NCBI GenBank assembly: GCA_028877275.1
Contig: JAPPFP010000009.1
Span: forward strand, 186,001 to 250,000
DNA from: Acidobacteriota bacterium
Lineage (GTDB): Bacteria > Acidobacteriota > Thermoanaerobaculia > Multivoradales > Multivoraceae
Length of the DNA: 64,000 bases
Direction: 5' to 3'
Within the stretch, counting starts at the first letter, position 1; each line of letters starts with the position of its first letter. Positions 8,416 to 19,011 of the stretch are shown here, piece by piece. The position numbers and the translations under genes were made by a program. Below the pieces are notes generated by a model. That model searched no databases. It was not told the DNA's origin and saw only the letters and a list, made by a program, of their open reading frames with translations.

Positions 8416-8508
8416 GCCAATCGTGCATAGATAGTCTGACCACGCCGGAAGGACGCGGTACGCTTGCCCCTTGCCGGCGAACGACCTGCCGGCCCGGGAG
8501 GGTGCCCT

Positions 8509-9963
8509 TTGAGTCTGAAAGCCACGTATCTGGCCAGCGACGGGTTGGCTTTGGCCGAACTGCTGCGGACCGGCGAGCTGGACCCCGGCGAGGCCGTGGA
8601 ATGCGCGGCGGAGATCGCCTCCGAACTCGACCCGGAGCTGAACGCGGTCGTTTGCGCGGACTTCGAGCGGGCGGCGGCCGCGGCGCCCCAGGTCGTGGCG
8701 GCTGGCGGGCCGTTCGCGGGCGTCCCCTACCTGCTGAAGGACCTCTACGCGAACGCGGTGGGCTTGCCGCTGACGAACGGCAGCCGTCTCTTCGAGGGCA
8801 ACGTGCCGGACCACGATTCGGAGATGGTGAGCCGGTACCGGCGCGCAGGTCTCCTGATCGCGGGACGTACCGCTTCACCCGAGTTCGGGCTGACGACAAG
8901 TACCGAGTCCGCGGTCTTCGGGCAGACGCGCAACCCCTGGAACCTGGAGCACATCGCGGGCGGCTCCTCGGGCGGTGCTGCGGCGGCGGTGGCGGCCGGC
9001 ATCGTGCCGGCTGCCCACGCCAGCGACGGCGGCGGATCGATTCGCATCCCGGCCTCGTGCTGCGGGCTCTTCGGACTCAAGCCGAGCCGCGCCCGGGTTT
9101 CGCTGGCGCCCGACGCGGGCGAGGGTTGGGCCGGTTTCTCGGTGCAGCACTGTGTGAGCCGCACGGTTCGGGACAGCGCCGCGCTCCTCGATGCGGTTGC
9201 CGGCCCGGTCGCAGGAGATCCGTACTGCGCGCCGCCGCCTGAACGGAGCTTCCTGGACGAAACCAGCCGCGAGCCGGGCCGGCTGCGGATCGCGCTGGCC
9301 CTGGAAGCCTTCAACGGCGCCCCGGTCGATGAAGCGTGCGTCGCCGCGGCCCGCGGCGCGGCCGAACTCTGCGCGGGACTCGGGCACGAGGTCGCCCACG
9401 CGGCGCCGGAAATCGACGCGACAGCACTCGGCCTCGCGACCCGGCTGATCGTCGGCGCGAACGTGCGCGCCACGATCGCGGAACGCTGCGAGGTCCTCGG
9501 CCGCGAAGCCCGGGACGACGAACTGGAGCCGCTCACGTGGGCGACAGCGGCCACGGGCGAGCAGAGCGACGCCGCCGCCTACGCGCGGGCGACCCGCACG
9601 GTTCACGGAGTGGGGCGCCGGCTGGCGGCGTTCTTCGACGCGGGCTTCGACGTGCTGCTGTCGCCGACGATGGCGGCGCCGCCGGCGAAGCTCGGCGTGC
9701 TGTCGCTCTCGAACCGGGGCGACGACTACATGCCGGCGCTGCTGCAGACGATCGGCTTCACCCAGTTGATGAACGTCTGCGGGAATCCCGCCGCCTCGGT
9801 GCCGCTCGGGTGGGGTGGAGCGAACGGCGGCCTGCCGATCGGTGTCCAGATCGCCGCCCCGGTGGGCGGCGAGGGAGTGCTGCTCCGACTGGCGGCGCAG
9901 CTTGAGCGGGAGCGTCCCTGGATCGACCGGAAGCCGCCCTGCTCGGCGTGGCGGAGCGGCTAG
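8509..9963 (+). CDS. Amidase-signature family hydrolase
   Basis: 484-residue amidase-signature enzyme (Ser-cisSer-Lys triad). The lysine lies in PYLLKDLYAN (about residue 80). The glycine/serine-rich signature GGSSGGAAAAVAAG contains the cis-serine, and ASDGGGSIRIPAS carries the nucleophile. FGLKPSRARVS follows, as in 6-aminohexanoate-cyclic-dimer hydrolase-like and other general amidases. GatA is unlikely, because no GatB/GatC is nearby. The TTG start is preceded by GGGAGGG at seven bases. An upstream in-frame TTG (8464) lacks a ribosome site. It is the first gene of the co-directional array that continues into the men genes, six bases before the next. The substrate is unknown. Confidence 0.9.
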   Translation: MSLKATYLASDGLALAELLRTGELDPGEAVECAAEIASELDPELNAVVCADFERAAAAAPQVVAAGGPFAGVPYLLKDLYANAVGLPLTNGSRLFEGNVPDHDSEMVSRYRRAGLLIAGRTASPEFGLTTSTESAVFGQTRNPWNLEHIAGGSSGGAAAAVAAGIVPAAHASDGGGSIRIPASCCGLFGLKPSRARVSLAPDAGEGWAGFSVQHCVSRTVRDSAALLDAVAGPVAGDPYCAPPPERSFLDETSREPGRLRIALALEAFNGAPVDEACVAAARGAAELCAGLGHEVAHAAPEIDATALGLATRLIVGANVRATIAERCEVLGREARDDELEPLTWATAATGEQSDAAAYARATRTVHGVGRRLAAFFDAGFDVLLSPTMAAPPAKLGVLSLSNRGDDYMPALLQTIGFTQLMNVCGNPAASVPLGWGGANGGLPIGVQIAAPVGGEGVLLRLAAQLERERPWIDRKPPCSAWRSG

Positions 9964-9969
9964 CGACCG

Positions 9970-10851
9970 GTGGCGGGACCGCGGCCGAGAGTTCGGAAGC
10001 CGGCGAATCTCGCGGCGCCGGTACTCCTCCTCGCTTTCGCATGGCCGGCCGCGGCCGCCGACCCGCCCTGGCAGCGACTCGAGTTTCAGGCAAAGAAGCT
10101 GTTCCTGTCGGCGGACGCCGCGGTCGAGTTCGATCCCGCGGCTCAACTCCCGCCGGACGAACGCTGCGAAGGCAAGCCGCCGATGCCCGGCTCGGCCGCG
10201 CGGATCCGGATCGAGTCCACGATGTTCGGCCGTCGCTCCGAGTCCTCCCTGTGGTTCGATCCGGAGAGCTTGAAGGCCCATCTTCGCGTCCAGGAAGAGC
10301 GGGGCAGCCGGAACCGCTACAAGCGGTACACGTTCTGTCACGGCAGCGTGGAGGCGGAGCGCGCGACTCCCAATCCCGGCGAGGCCGGTCTGCCGGTCGC
10401 GGAGTGGACTCATCGCTATCCGCTCCATCATCCTGTTCCGGCGGGCCTCGAGGCGCCGCTGTCAGAGCCTTCGGCGCTGCTGCACCTGGTCGGGCGGTTG
10501 GCGGCGCTCTCGTACGGGGCGGGGGAACAGACGTCGTGGACGGTGCCGATGTTCTCGAACCGGAGGGTGCTGGCGGTGCGGATCGAGCGGGACCCGGAGA
10601 TCCTGACGGCGCCCTCCTCATTCTCGGTGACCGGCGGCCAGGCGCCGGCGCAGTTGACACTGGTGCGCTTCGCGATGACGCCTGAGGTGTACGGACCCGA
10701 GGGCAGCGCGCAGGACTTCGAGTTGCTGGGACTCGAGGGCGCCATCGAGATCGTGGCGGCGAAGGAACTCCAGGTGCCCGTGTCGATCAGCGGTCGCCTT
10801 CCGCCCGCGGGGAGGGTCACGGTCCGGCTGCGTCACGTGAAGTTGCGTTAG
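9970..10851 (+). CDS. Exported protein of unknown function
   Basis: 293 residues with no family recognised. The first 30 residues look like a signal peptide (basic start, AAPVLLLAFAWPAAAA, cleavage near 30). The mature part is beta-rich, with two cysteines (C57 in DERCEGKPP, C118 in YTFCHGS) that could pair in the periplasm. LWFDPESLKAHLRVQEERG and NRYKRYTF resemble lipid- or polymer-binding beta proteins only vaguely. GTG start; the gene sits six bases after the amidase and one base before the regulator, so all three are probably co-transcribed. Function cannot be assigned. Confidence 0.7.
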   Translation: MAGPRPRVRKPANLAAPVLLLAFAWPAAAADPPWQRLEFQAKKLFLSADAAVEFDPAAQLPPDERCEGKPPMPGSAARIRIESTMFGRRSESSLWFDPESLKAHLRVQEERGSRNRYKRYTFCHGSVEAERATPNPGEAGLPVAEWTHRYPLHHPVPAGLEAPLSEPSALLHLVGRLAALSYGAGEQTSWTVPMFSNRRVLAVRIERDPEILTAPSSFSVTGGQAPAQLTLVRFAMTPEVYGPEGSAQDFELLGLEGAIEIVAAKELQVPVSISGRLPPAGRVTVRLRHVKLR

Positions 10852-10852
10852 G

Positions 10853-11503
10853 GTGCCCATCGTGAGCGTTGAACGCGCCGAGAGTGTGGATCGGGTTCGC
10901 GAGGAGTTCGTGCAACTCTGGGGCGCTCTGGGCACCTTTTGGGGTGTGCCGCCGACCACCGCGCGGGTCTTCGGCTGGCTAATGTCCCGCAGCGAGCCCG
11001 CCGATGCCCAGGAGATCATGGCCGGTCTGGAACTCAGTCGCGGCGCCGTCTCGATGGCCTGCAGGGAACTGCGCGAGTGGAAGCTCATCTCGCCGGAGCG
11101 CGTCGCCGGTGCGCGCCGGGTGGTCTACCGGCCCGAGACCGACCTGGAGCGGGTCCTCCGCAACGTCGTCGAGATCCGCAAGCGGCGGGAGTGGGACCCG
11201 ATCCGTGAGAACATGCGCGACTGGATTCCGGCCCTGGAGGCCGAGTCTTCCCCCGAGAATGCGGTGTTTCTCAGGCGCCTTCGCGCCATCGATCAGGTCA
11301 TGGAACGCGTGGACTCGATCGCGGAGTTTCTGCTCAACGGCGGCACGGTGACGGACTTCGGACTGAAGGCCCTGCTGGGAGCGGGAGCGGTCGCCGCGCG
11401 GCTCGGCAATCTCGCGCGCCGGGAGGCGCAGTCGTTCTCGGGCAAGTCCGCTCCGCCGGCGGAGCCGGTGCCGGACCTCGACCCGGAGGAGCAGGAGAGT
11501 TGA
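10853..11503 (+). CDS. GbsR/MarR-like winged-helix regulator
   Basis: 216-residue transcription factor resembling the GbsR branch of MarR proteins. Residues 12-105 hold the winged helix: FVQLWGALGTFWGVPPTTAR, then LMSRSEPADAQEIMAGLELS (helix-turn-helix), RGAVSMACREL (recognition helix) and VVYRPETDLE (wing). A helical C-terminal half follows, with PENAVFLRRLRAID probably dimerising. It starts at GTG 10853; GTG 10862 is an alternative. Its stop overlaps the polyprenyl synthase start (TTGA at 11500), so it is the proximal regulator of the men operon by position. The ligand and target are not known. Confidence 0.85.
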   Translation: MPIVSVERAESVDRVREEFVQLWGALGTFWGVPPTTARVFGWLMSRSEPADAQEIMAGLELSRGAVSMACRELREWKLISPERVAGARRVVYRPETDLERVLRNVVEIRKRREWDPIRENMRDWIPALEAESSPENAVFLRRLRAIDQVMERVDSIAEFLLNGGTVTDFGLKALLGAGAVAARLGNLARREAQSFSGKSAPPAEPVPDLDPEEQES

Positions 11504-12666
11504 CCGTGCTCACGGATCGCGGCGCTGATCCCCTGTCGAGAAACACGGCCGTCGAAGACGAGGTGCTGGGACGCCTCCGTGACCTCTGCGATGTCGGTGG
11601 GCTTCGTGACCTTGCCGCGACGATCGACGACCTGGTCGGTTTCGTCCGCGACGATCTCGCGTCGGTGGAGGAGGGACTGGCGACCCTGTCGACAGCCGAC
11701 TCGCTGGTCGGCGAGGCCGGAGCCTCCCTGGTTCACCTCGGCGGCAAACGGCTGCGTCCGCTGTGCGTCGTCCTGGCGTCGCGGATCGGATCCGCGCGGG
11801 CTTCGGCGGTGCGCGACATCGCGGTAGCGGCCGAGCTCGTGCACAACGCCACGCTGCTGCACGACGACGTCATCGACCACGCGGACCGGCGTCGCGGGCG
11901 GCCGACGGCACGGGTTGAACTCGGCAACGCGGCCTCGATCTTCGCTGGCGACTACCTGTTGATCGAGGCGCTGCACAGGGTGCAGCGCGCCGGTGTGCCG
12001 GGCGTCATGGAGGGCCTGCTCGAGACGATCGCCGAGATGATCCGGGCCGAGTCCCTTCAACTCGAGAACCGCGGTTCACTCGACGCGTCCGAGGACCTCT
12101 ACTTCGAGGTTGCCCGGGGCAAGTCGGCGGCGCTGTTCAGTTGGGCGTTGGGCGCTGGCGCCTTGAGTGGCGGAGCGTCGCCCGAACTCTGCCGGGCGCT
12201 GCGGGCGTATGGCCAGTCGATCGGGGTCGCGTTCCAGTTGATCGACGACCTGCTCGATCTGGTCGGGCACCACAGCAACACCGGCAAGACGCTGTTCAGT
12301 GACCTCTCGGAGGGAAAGATCACGTATCCGCTGATCGTCGTGCTGGATCGCGAACCGGCGCTTGTCGAGACGATCCGCGCGATAGCGGCCGAGGCGCCTC
12401 CTTCGTGGGGCGGCGAGCGCCTCGCCCTCCCCGGCTCGAACGGGGACGGTTCGGCGAACGGCCACCCCGGTGGTGCGAACGGGGCGGGCCGGGAGCGTGA
12501 ACGCGTCCTCGAGGCGATGGTTCGCCACAACGTCGAGTTGACATGCCGCGAGCTTGCCGCGAGCTACATAGACGAGGGGATCGAAGCGCTGGCCGAGGTT
12601 CCCGACGGCCCCGCTCGCCGCGCGTTGACGGTTGTCGCTCGGGCGAGCGTGCTGCGGGAACGATGA
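11500..12666 (+). CDS. Polyprenyl diphosphate synthase (menaquinone side chain)
   Basis: Trans-isoprenyl diphosphate synthase, 388 residues, which extends FPP/GGPP to the long chain attached to menaquinone. It contains GGKRLRPL, the first aspartate-rich motif LLHDDVIDHADRRRGRPT and the second motif QLIDDLLDLVGH, then GKTLFSDLSEGKITYPLI. About 40 residues at the N-terminus precede the usual start. A Gly/Asn-rich insert (SNGDGSANGHPGGANGAG, about residues 312-330) is unusual and probably a flexible loop. The TTG start sits in a TTGA overlap with the regulator gene, with AGGAG upstream; GTG 11506 is an alternative. Neighbouring men genes support a menaquinone role. Chain length is not decidable. 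Confidence 0.93.
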   Translation: MTVLTDRGADPLSRNTAVEDEVLGRLRDLCDVGGLRDLAATIDDLVGFVRDDLASVEEGLATLSTADSLVGEAGASLVHLGGKRLRPLCVVLASRIGSARASAVRDIAVAAELVHNATLLHDDVIDHADRRRGRPTARVELGNAASIFAGDYLLIEALHRVQRAGVPGVMEGLLETIAEMIRAESLQLENRGSLDASEDLYFEVARGKSAALFSWALGAGALSGGASPELCRALRAYGQSIGVAFQLIDDLLDLVGHHSNTGKTLFSDLSEGKITYPLIVVLDREPALVETIRAIAAEAPPSWGGERLALPGSNGDGSANGHPGGANGAGRERERVLEAMVRHNVELTCRELAASYIDEGIEALAEVPDGPARRALTVVARASVLRER

Positions 12667-13424
12667 TGGCCCTGGCCGAGCCGCTTGCTGGCCGGAGTGA
12701 CGGTTCGGGCGCGATGTTCGACCGGATCGCGGCACGCTACGACCTGCTGAATCGCTTGAACTCCCTGGGCCTCGATCAGGCGTGGCGCCGGGTCACGGCG
12801 GAGGCCCTGGCGCCGGCCGCCATCGCCGCCCGGCCCCTGCGCGTCCTGGATGTCGCGTCCGGAACCGGAGATCTCGCGATCGCGATCGCGCGGCGGTTTC
12901 CGTCGGCGGTCGTAAGGGGTGTCGATACGTCGACGGCGATGACCGTGATCGGGCGAGAGAAGGTGGAGCGTGCCGGCCTCACGGAGCGTGTCACGCTGAC
13001 ATCCGGCGACGCGCAGGAACTCGGCTTCCCCGATCGCTCCTTCGACGCGGCGGCGATCGCGTTCGGCATCCGCAACGTCCCCGACCGGATCCGGGCCCTG
13101 CGCGAAATGGCGAGGGTCACCCGCTCAGGGGGCCGGGTCGCGGTCCTCGAGCTGAGCGAGCCGACCTCGGGCCCGCTGGCCGTGTTGGCCCGCTTCCACA
13201 TCCGTGTCCTGGTGCCATTGATCGGGGCTCTTCTGGCCGGGAGCGCCGAGTACAGGTACCTGCGACGGTCGATCCGCGCCTTCCCGCCGCCGGACGACTT
13301 CGCTCGAACGATGGCCGTCGCCGGCCTGCAGCCCGTCGAAACGCGGCCTCTGACGTACGGCGTGTGCAACCTGTTCCTGGCCAGTCCGGCCGCGGAGCCG
13401 GCCACGGGAGGCGCTCGTCGGTGA
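12663..13424 (+). CDS. menG: Demethylmenaquinone methyltransferase
   Basis: SAM-dependent C-methyltransferase (UbiE/MenG), 253 residues, the last step of menaquinone synthesis. It contains MFDRIAARYDLLNRLNSLG, the SAM motif I VLDVASGTGDLAIAIA, GDAQELGFPDRSFDAAA, and IAFGIRNVPDR with the family-specific NVxDR. ALREMARVTRSGGRVAVLEL is next, and the C-terminal segment is DDFARTMAVAGL. All blocks are intact. The ATG overlaps the polyprenyl synthase stop (ATGA), and its own stop overlaps the menF GTG (GTGA). Confidence 0.95.
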   Translation: MMALAEPLAGRSDGSGAMFDRIAARYDLLNRLNSLGLDQAWRRVTAEALAPAAIAARPLRVLDVASGTGDLAIAIARRFPSAVVRGVDTSTAMTVIGREKVERAGLTERVTLTSGDAQELGFPDRSFDAAAIAFGIRNVPDRIRALREMARVTRSGGRVAVLELSEPTSGPLAVLARFHIRVLVPLIGALLAGSAEYRYLRRSIRAFPPPDDFARTMAVAGLQPVETRPLTYGVCNLFLASPAAEPATGGARR

Positions 13425-14859
13425 CGTCTCCGGTGATCAGACCACGTTCGGGTCGGGAGACGCGTGCCCCCCGGCCCGGCCTGCTGACCGTTGCCGTCGA
13501 GGCGCCGGGAGTAGCTCCCGAGGAGTTTCTCCGGCGGGCTTCGCGGAGGTTTCGCGAGCTCGGTCCGGTGGGCCACCTGTGGTCGCCGTCCGGCGGCATG
13601 CAGTGCGCCGGCTGGGGCGTGGCCCGGCGTTTCGAGATCGCCGGCGGCGTCACGCTCGACCAGATTGCGGTACGGGCGTCCGATCTGTTTCGCGGACTGG
13701 CCGGCGGGGGCGAGTTGCCGCTGCGGCTCTTCGGCGGCCTCGCCTTCGATCCCGGACCGGACGGCGCCGGCTCCGGGGCGTCCGATTGGAACGAGTTCGG
13801 CTCCGGTAGCTTCGTCCTGCCGCGGCTGGGATACGTTGCCGACGGGGACGCCGGACATCTCTACGCGGTCATCGACGCGACCGCGGTCGCGGAAGCGCCG
13901 CAGTGGCAGCGACGTCTGCGGCGCCTGGCCGAAGACCTCGACCTGACGGGCGGCTTCGGGAGCGGCGCCAACGGCAACGGACACCTGGGAGAGCTGCCGG
14001 AGGCGGTCAACTCCCGGGAGGCCTTGCCGGGAATCCTGCGGAGCCTCGATCGCCCGGCCGCTTCGGAGTGGCTCAGGCGCGTCGAGGAGCTTCGCGGAGA
14101 CGTGCTCTCTGCCCGCCTGCAGAAGGTCGTGGCCGCGCGGGCCGTCGAGCTCGAGCTCGACCGGCCCTTTGGCATCGACGATCTGGCCCGCATCGCCGGG
14201 CGCCTGCGACAGAGCATGCCCACCTGCACGCGCTTCGCCTTCCTGCGTGGCGGTTCGATCTTCTTCGGTGCGACGCCGGAGCTGCTGGTCCGTCGCCGGG
14301 GCCGCCGGATCGAGACGCAGGCGCTGGCCGGTTCGATTGCCAGCGACCCTTCGCCTGTGCGGCGGCGCGAGCTGGAGCGGCGTCTGCTGGAGAGCCGGAA
14401 GGATCGGCTGGAGCACGACGTCGTCGTGCGCTACCTGATTGAGCGCCTCGACCGGAGCTGCGGAGCGGTCGCGCCGCCTGCCCCGCCGGAAGTCCGTGTC
14501 CTGTCGAATGTGATGCACCTGGAGACGCCGATTCGCGCCGCGCTGCCGGAGTCCGTCGAGCCCCCGCACGTGCTGCGGCTGGTGCGGGCGCTTCACCCGA
14601 CCCCGGCGGTCGCGGGTAGACCGACGCCTCTCGCCCTGGCCGCGATCCGGCGTTCGGAGGACCGGGACCGCGGTTGGTACGCGGGCCCGGTCGGCTGGTT
14701 CGACGGCAACGGCGATGGCGAGTTCTCGGTTGCCTTGCGTTCCTGTCTCGCGACCCGGCGTCGAGGCCTGCTCTACTCGGGCAACGGCATCGTTGCCGAC
14801 TCCGACCCCGCGCGCGAGCTGGCTGAGACCAACCTCAAGCTGGACGCGATCCTCGGAGC

Positions 14860-14869
<10 letters not shown>
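13421..14869 (+). CDS. menF: Isochorismate synthase
   Basis: 482-residue chorismate-utilising enzyme that isomerises chorismate to isochorismate, the entry step of the menaquinone pathway. The C-terminal catalytic domain shows LQKVVAARAVELEL, FLRGGSIFFGATPELLVRR, ETQALAGSIASDP, SRKDRLEHDVVV, LHPTPAVAGRPT and WYAGPVGWFDGNGDGEFSVA. The GNGIV(A) and ELAETNLKLD end blocks carry the Mg-binding glutamates. The N-terminal 200 residues are more variable, with an FGSGANGNG linker. GTG start within a GTGA overlap; it overlaps menD by 10 bases. The synteny with menD/menH makes MenF much likelier than a siderophore EntC. Confidence 0.94.
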
Positions 14870-16670
<1,801 letters not shown>

Positions 16671-16674
<4 letters not shown>

Positions 16675-17480
16675 CGACGGCCGTTCTGATTCACGGCTTC
16701 TCGGGCAGTCCGGCGAGCTGGCGTCGCGTGGCAGCGCTCCTCGAGGTGCCGAGTCACGCGCCGGCGGTCTGCGGTCATGGTGGCGAGAGTCCGCCGGCGA
16801 TCTCCAAAGGCTCGGCCTCCTTCGAGGCGGAGGTCGATCGGCTGGCCGCGGTCGTCGAGGCCGAAGTGCCGGCGCCTCGCCTGGTGGTCGGTTACTCCCT
16901 GGGCGGGCGGCTGGCTCTCGGCCTGCTGGTCCGTCATCCGGACCTGTTCCTCGGCGCTGCTCTGATCGGCACCAACCCGGGCATTGCCGACGACCACGAG
17001 CGAGCCGAGCGCCGTGAGGCGGACGGGACGTGGGCGCGCCTGATCGAAGAACGAGGCCTGTCGGCGTTCGACCGCGAGTGGTCGAGGCTGGCCCTGTTCG
17101 CGAGTCAGGCCCGGCTTGCCCCCGAGGCACTTGAAGAGCAGAGGAGGATTCGGCTTGGTCACAGCCGGGCCGCCCTCGTTTCGGCGATGAGGACACTCAG
17201 TCTGGGCGCGATGCCGGACTTCCGGCCTTTCCTGCCCGCGATTCGCTGCCCGATCGAGCTGATCGCCGGTAGTTTGGATACGAAGTTCAGTGCCCTGGCG
17301 CGCCAGATGGCAGGACTCCTGCCGGCCGCCACGGTCCACATCGTCGACGGAGTTGGCCACAATGTTCCCCTGGAGGCGCCTTCCCGCCTGGCACGGCTTC
17401 TGAACGACTCGGCGATTGCGTACGGCGTCGCTACCAGAGGACCGGTGCCGGATAGGCGGCCAGAACGCGGTCGCGACTGA
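16671..17480 (+). CDS. menH: Alpha/beta hydrolase, probable SHCHC synthase, with atypical C-terminus
   Basis: 269-residue alpha/beta hydrolase placed directly after menD. It has LIHGFSGSPASW (oxyanion loop), VGYSLGGRLALG with nucleophile S76, GSLDTKF with D203 and GVGHNVPLEAP with H230, so the triad is complete. MenH eliminates pyruvate from SEPHCHC. The normal fold ends near residue 246 (LARLLND). The remaining 20-odd residues, basic and proline-rich, are read from DNA whose other strand encodes the conserved end of the VapC-like toxin (17431 onward). This tail therefore looks like read-through into inserted DNA rather than native sequence. Activity is expected to survive, because the triad lies upstream. 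Confidence 0.88.
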
Positions 17481-17817
17481 TCAGTGTAGACCCCTCGCAC
17501 GCCGCCTGGGCCGCGAGCATGCGGTCGAACGGATCGCGGTGATGCCAGGACAGCGAGGCGACGCGCTCACAGTGAGCGGTTTCAAGCTGCAGCCAGCGCG
17601 CGCCGAGCGCCCTGCGGCCTTCCTCGATCATGTTCAGCCAGTCCGGAGCGAGCTGAAGCCGTCCGATGCTGATCTTGATCGCAATCTCCCAAAGACTGAC
17701 CACGCTGATCGAGACGACGTTCTCTTCGTCGATGAGCGCCTCGCGCGCGTCCTTGCTCAGCCGATCCGGCGCGTTGAGCGCCCACAGGAGCACATGAGTG
17801 TCGGCGAGGAGGCGCAA
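17431..17817 (-). CDS. vapC: PIN-domain toxin (VapC family)
   Basis: 128-residue PIN-domain ribonuclease. The acidic active-site set is complete: D6 in LLADTHVLLW, E44 in SLWEIAIK, D95 and D98 in HRDPFDRMLAAQA, and D116 in LISRD. The C-terminal AAYPAPVLW block is typical of one VapC subgroup. The start is TTG 17817, one base after the antitoxin stop, so the pair is coupled. Cleavage of tRNA or rRNA is the known role of the family; the target here is unknown. It lies antisense between menH and menB, and its last 50 bases overlap menH. Confidence 0.93.
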   Translation of the reverse strand: MRLLADTHVLLWALNAPDRLSKDAREALIDEENVVSISVVSLWEIAIKISIGRLQLAPDWLNMIEEGRRALGARWLQLETAHCERVASLSWHHRDPFDRMLAAQAACEGSTLISRDRVLAAYPAPVLW

Positions 17818-17818
17818 C

Positions 17819-18046
17819 TCACGAATAGTCGTCGAAGTCCTCGAGCGGCGCGTCGAAATCCTCGTCCATCCGGACGATGAGCCCGGGCACGGTGCCCAGT
17901 CGGCGGGCGCCGCGTGCTTCGGGAAGCACGTCCAGCCGGACGAGAGGACGGTTGCCCTTGGCGATCACGACCTCCTCGCCCTCGAGCGCCTCCCGAATGA
18001 GGCGTGAAAGGTGCGTCTTCGCTTCGTGGATGTTGACCTGGTGCAT
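17819..18046 (-). CDS. Phd/YefM-type antitoxin
   Basis: 75-residue antitoxin partner of the PIN toxin. MHQVNIHEAKTHLSRLIREA is the classic Phd/YefM N-terminal fold, followed by GEEVVIAKGNRPLVRLDVL. The acidic C-terminus (VRMDEDFDAPLEDFDDYS) is the disordered segment expected to wrap the toxin. The ATG at 18046 is chosen because the domain begins there; longer in-frame starts add unrelated residues. Such antitoxins usually repress their own promoter, and a candidate promoter with an imperfect palindrome lies at 18078-18107. Confidence 0.93.
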   Translation of the reverse strand: MHQVNIHEAKTHLSRLIREALEGEEVVIAKGNRPLVRLDVLPEARGARRLGTVPGLIVRMDEDFDAPLEDFDDYS

Positions 18047-18077
18047 TGGGCGGCGGCGGGGAACCGGTGAGTTGACT

Positions 18078-18107
18078 AATCTACATGACCAAGTCGATGT
18101 GTGACAA
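18078..18107 (-). promoter_or_regulatory. Candidate promoter/operator of the toxin-antitoxin pair
   Basis: On the minus strand TTGTCA (18107-18102) is separated by 18 bases from TAGATT (18083-18078), 31 bases before the antitoxin ATG. Between the two hexamers lies an imperfect palindrome on the plus strand, ACATGAC-CAA-GTCGATGT (18083-18100, one bulged base), well placed for autorepression by the antitoxin. The elements are visible; binding is inference. Confidence 0.42.
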
Positions 18108-18162
18108 CCCGTTCCGATGATGGGCGCCGTTGTAGTGTCGCCGATCGAAGGAGGCACGGGGG

Positions 18163-19011
18163 ATGAGCGGAGAATCGCACCAGGAATGGCGGAGTGGCGG
18201 TGACTACACGGACATACGCTACGAGAGGTCTTATGTCGACGGTGAGCCGGAGGGGATCGCCAAGATCACGATCAACCGGCCGGAGGTGTGCAACGCGTTC
18301 CGGCCGCTGACGGTCCAGGAGATGAGTGCGGCCGTGGACGTGGCCCGCGATGACGGCGAGGTTGGCGCGGTGATCCTCACCGGCGAGGGGCGAAGCGCCT
18401 TCTGTTCGGGCGGCGATCAGCGCATCCGGGGCGATGCCGGCTACGTGGGCGACGACGGCGTGCCGCGCCTGAACGTCCTCGACCTGCAGCGCCAGATCCG
18501 CACGTTGCCCAAGCCGGTCGTGGCGATGGTCGCCGGCTACGCGATCGGCGGCGGCCACGTGCTGCACATGGTCTGCGATCTGACGATCGCCGCCGACAAC
18601 GCCCGCTTCGGCCAGACCGGGCCACGGGTGGGCAGCTTCGACGGCGGCTACGGCGCTTCATACATGGCGCGCATCGTGGGCCAGAAGAAAGCGCGGGAGA
18701 TCTGGTTCCTGTGCCGCCAGTACAACGCCCAGCAGGCGCTGGACATGGGGCTGGTCAACACGGTCGTGCCGCTCGAGCGGCTCGAGCGGGAGACCCTCCA
18801 GTGGTGCCGGGAGATGCTGGCCAACAGCCCGATGGCGCTCCGCTGCCTGAAGGCGGCGATGAACGCGGACTGCGACGGCCAGGCCGGCCTCCAGGAGCTG
18901 GCGGGGAACGCGACCCTGCTGTTCTACATGACGCAGGAGGGGCAGGAGGGCCGGCAGGCGTTCCTGGAGAAGCGGAAGCCGGACTTCTCAAAGTTCCAGC
19001 GCTATCCATGA
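18163..19011 (+). CDS. menB: 1,4-Dihydroxy-2-naphthoyl-CoA synthase
   Basis: Crotonase-fold enzyme, 282 residues, which cyclises o-succinylbenzoyl-CoA. MenB-specific features are [33 protein letters not shown] and the oxyanion region [40 protein letters not shown] carries the active-site Asp/Tyr region, followed by [10 protein letters not shown]. The protein ends RKPDFSKF, as MenB proteins do. GGAGG lies nine bases before the ATG. It follows the vapBC insertion and is overlapped by menA (ATGA at 19008). Confidence 0.96.
   Translation: MSGESHQEWRSGGDYTDIRYERSYVDGEPEGIAKITINRPEVCNAFRPLTVQEMSAAVDVARDDGEVGAVILTGEGRSAFCSGGDQRIRGDAGYVGDDGVPRLNVLDLQRQIRTLPKPVVAMVAGYAIGGGHVLHMVCDLTIAADNARFGQTGPRVGSFDGGYGASYMARIVGQKKAREIWFLCRQYNAQQALDMGLVNTVVPLERLERETLQWCREMLANSPMALRCLKAAMNADCDGQAGLQELAGNATLLFYMTQEGQEGRQAFLEKRKPDFSKFQRYP

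Noticed and set aside
12782..13420. Long in-frame upstream extension of menF
   Set aside because: It would lie within menG in another frame; the GTG at 13421 with a GTGA overlap begins the homologous region.
17400..18162. Attachment-type direct repeats flanking the toxin-antitoxin pair
   Set aside because: I compared both edges by eye and found no repeat or transposase; the mode of insertion is left open.
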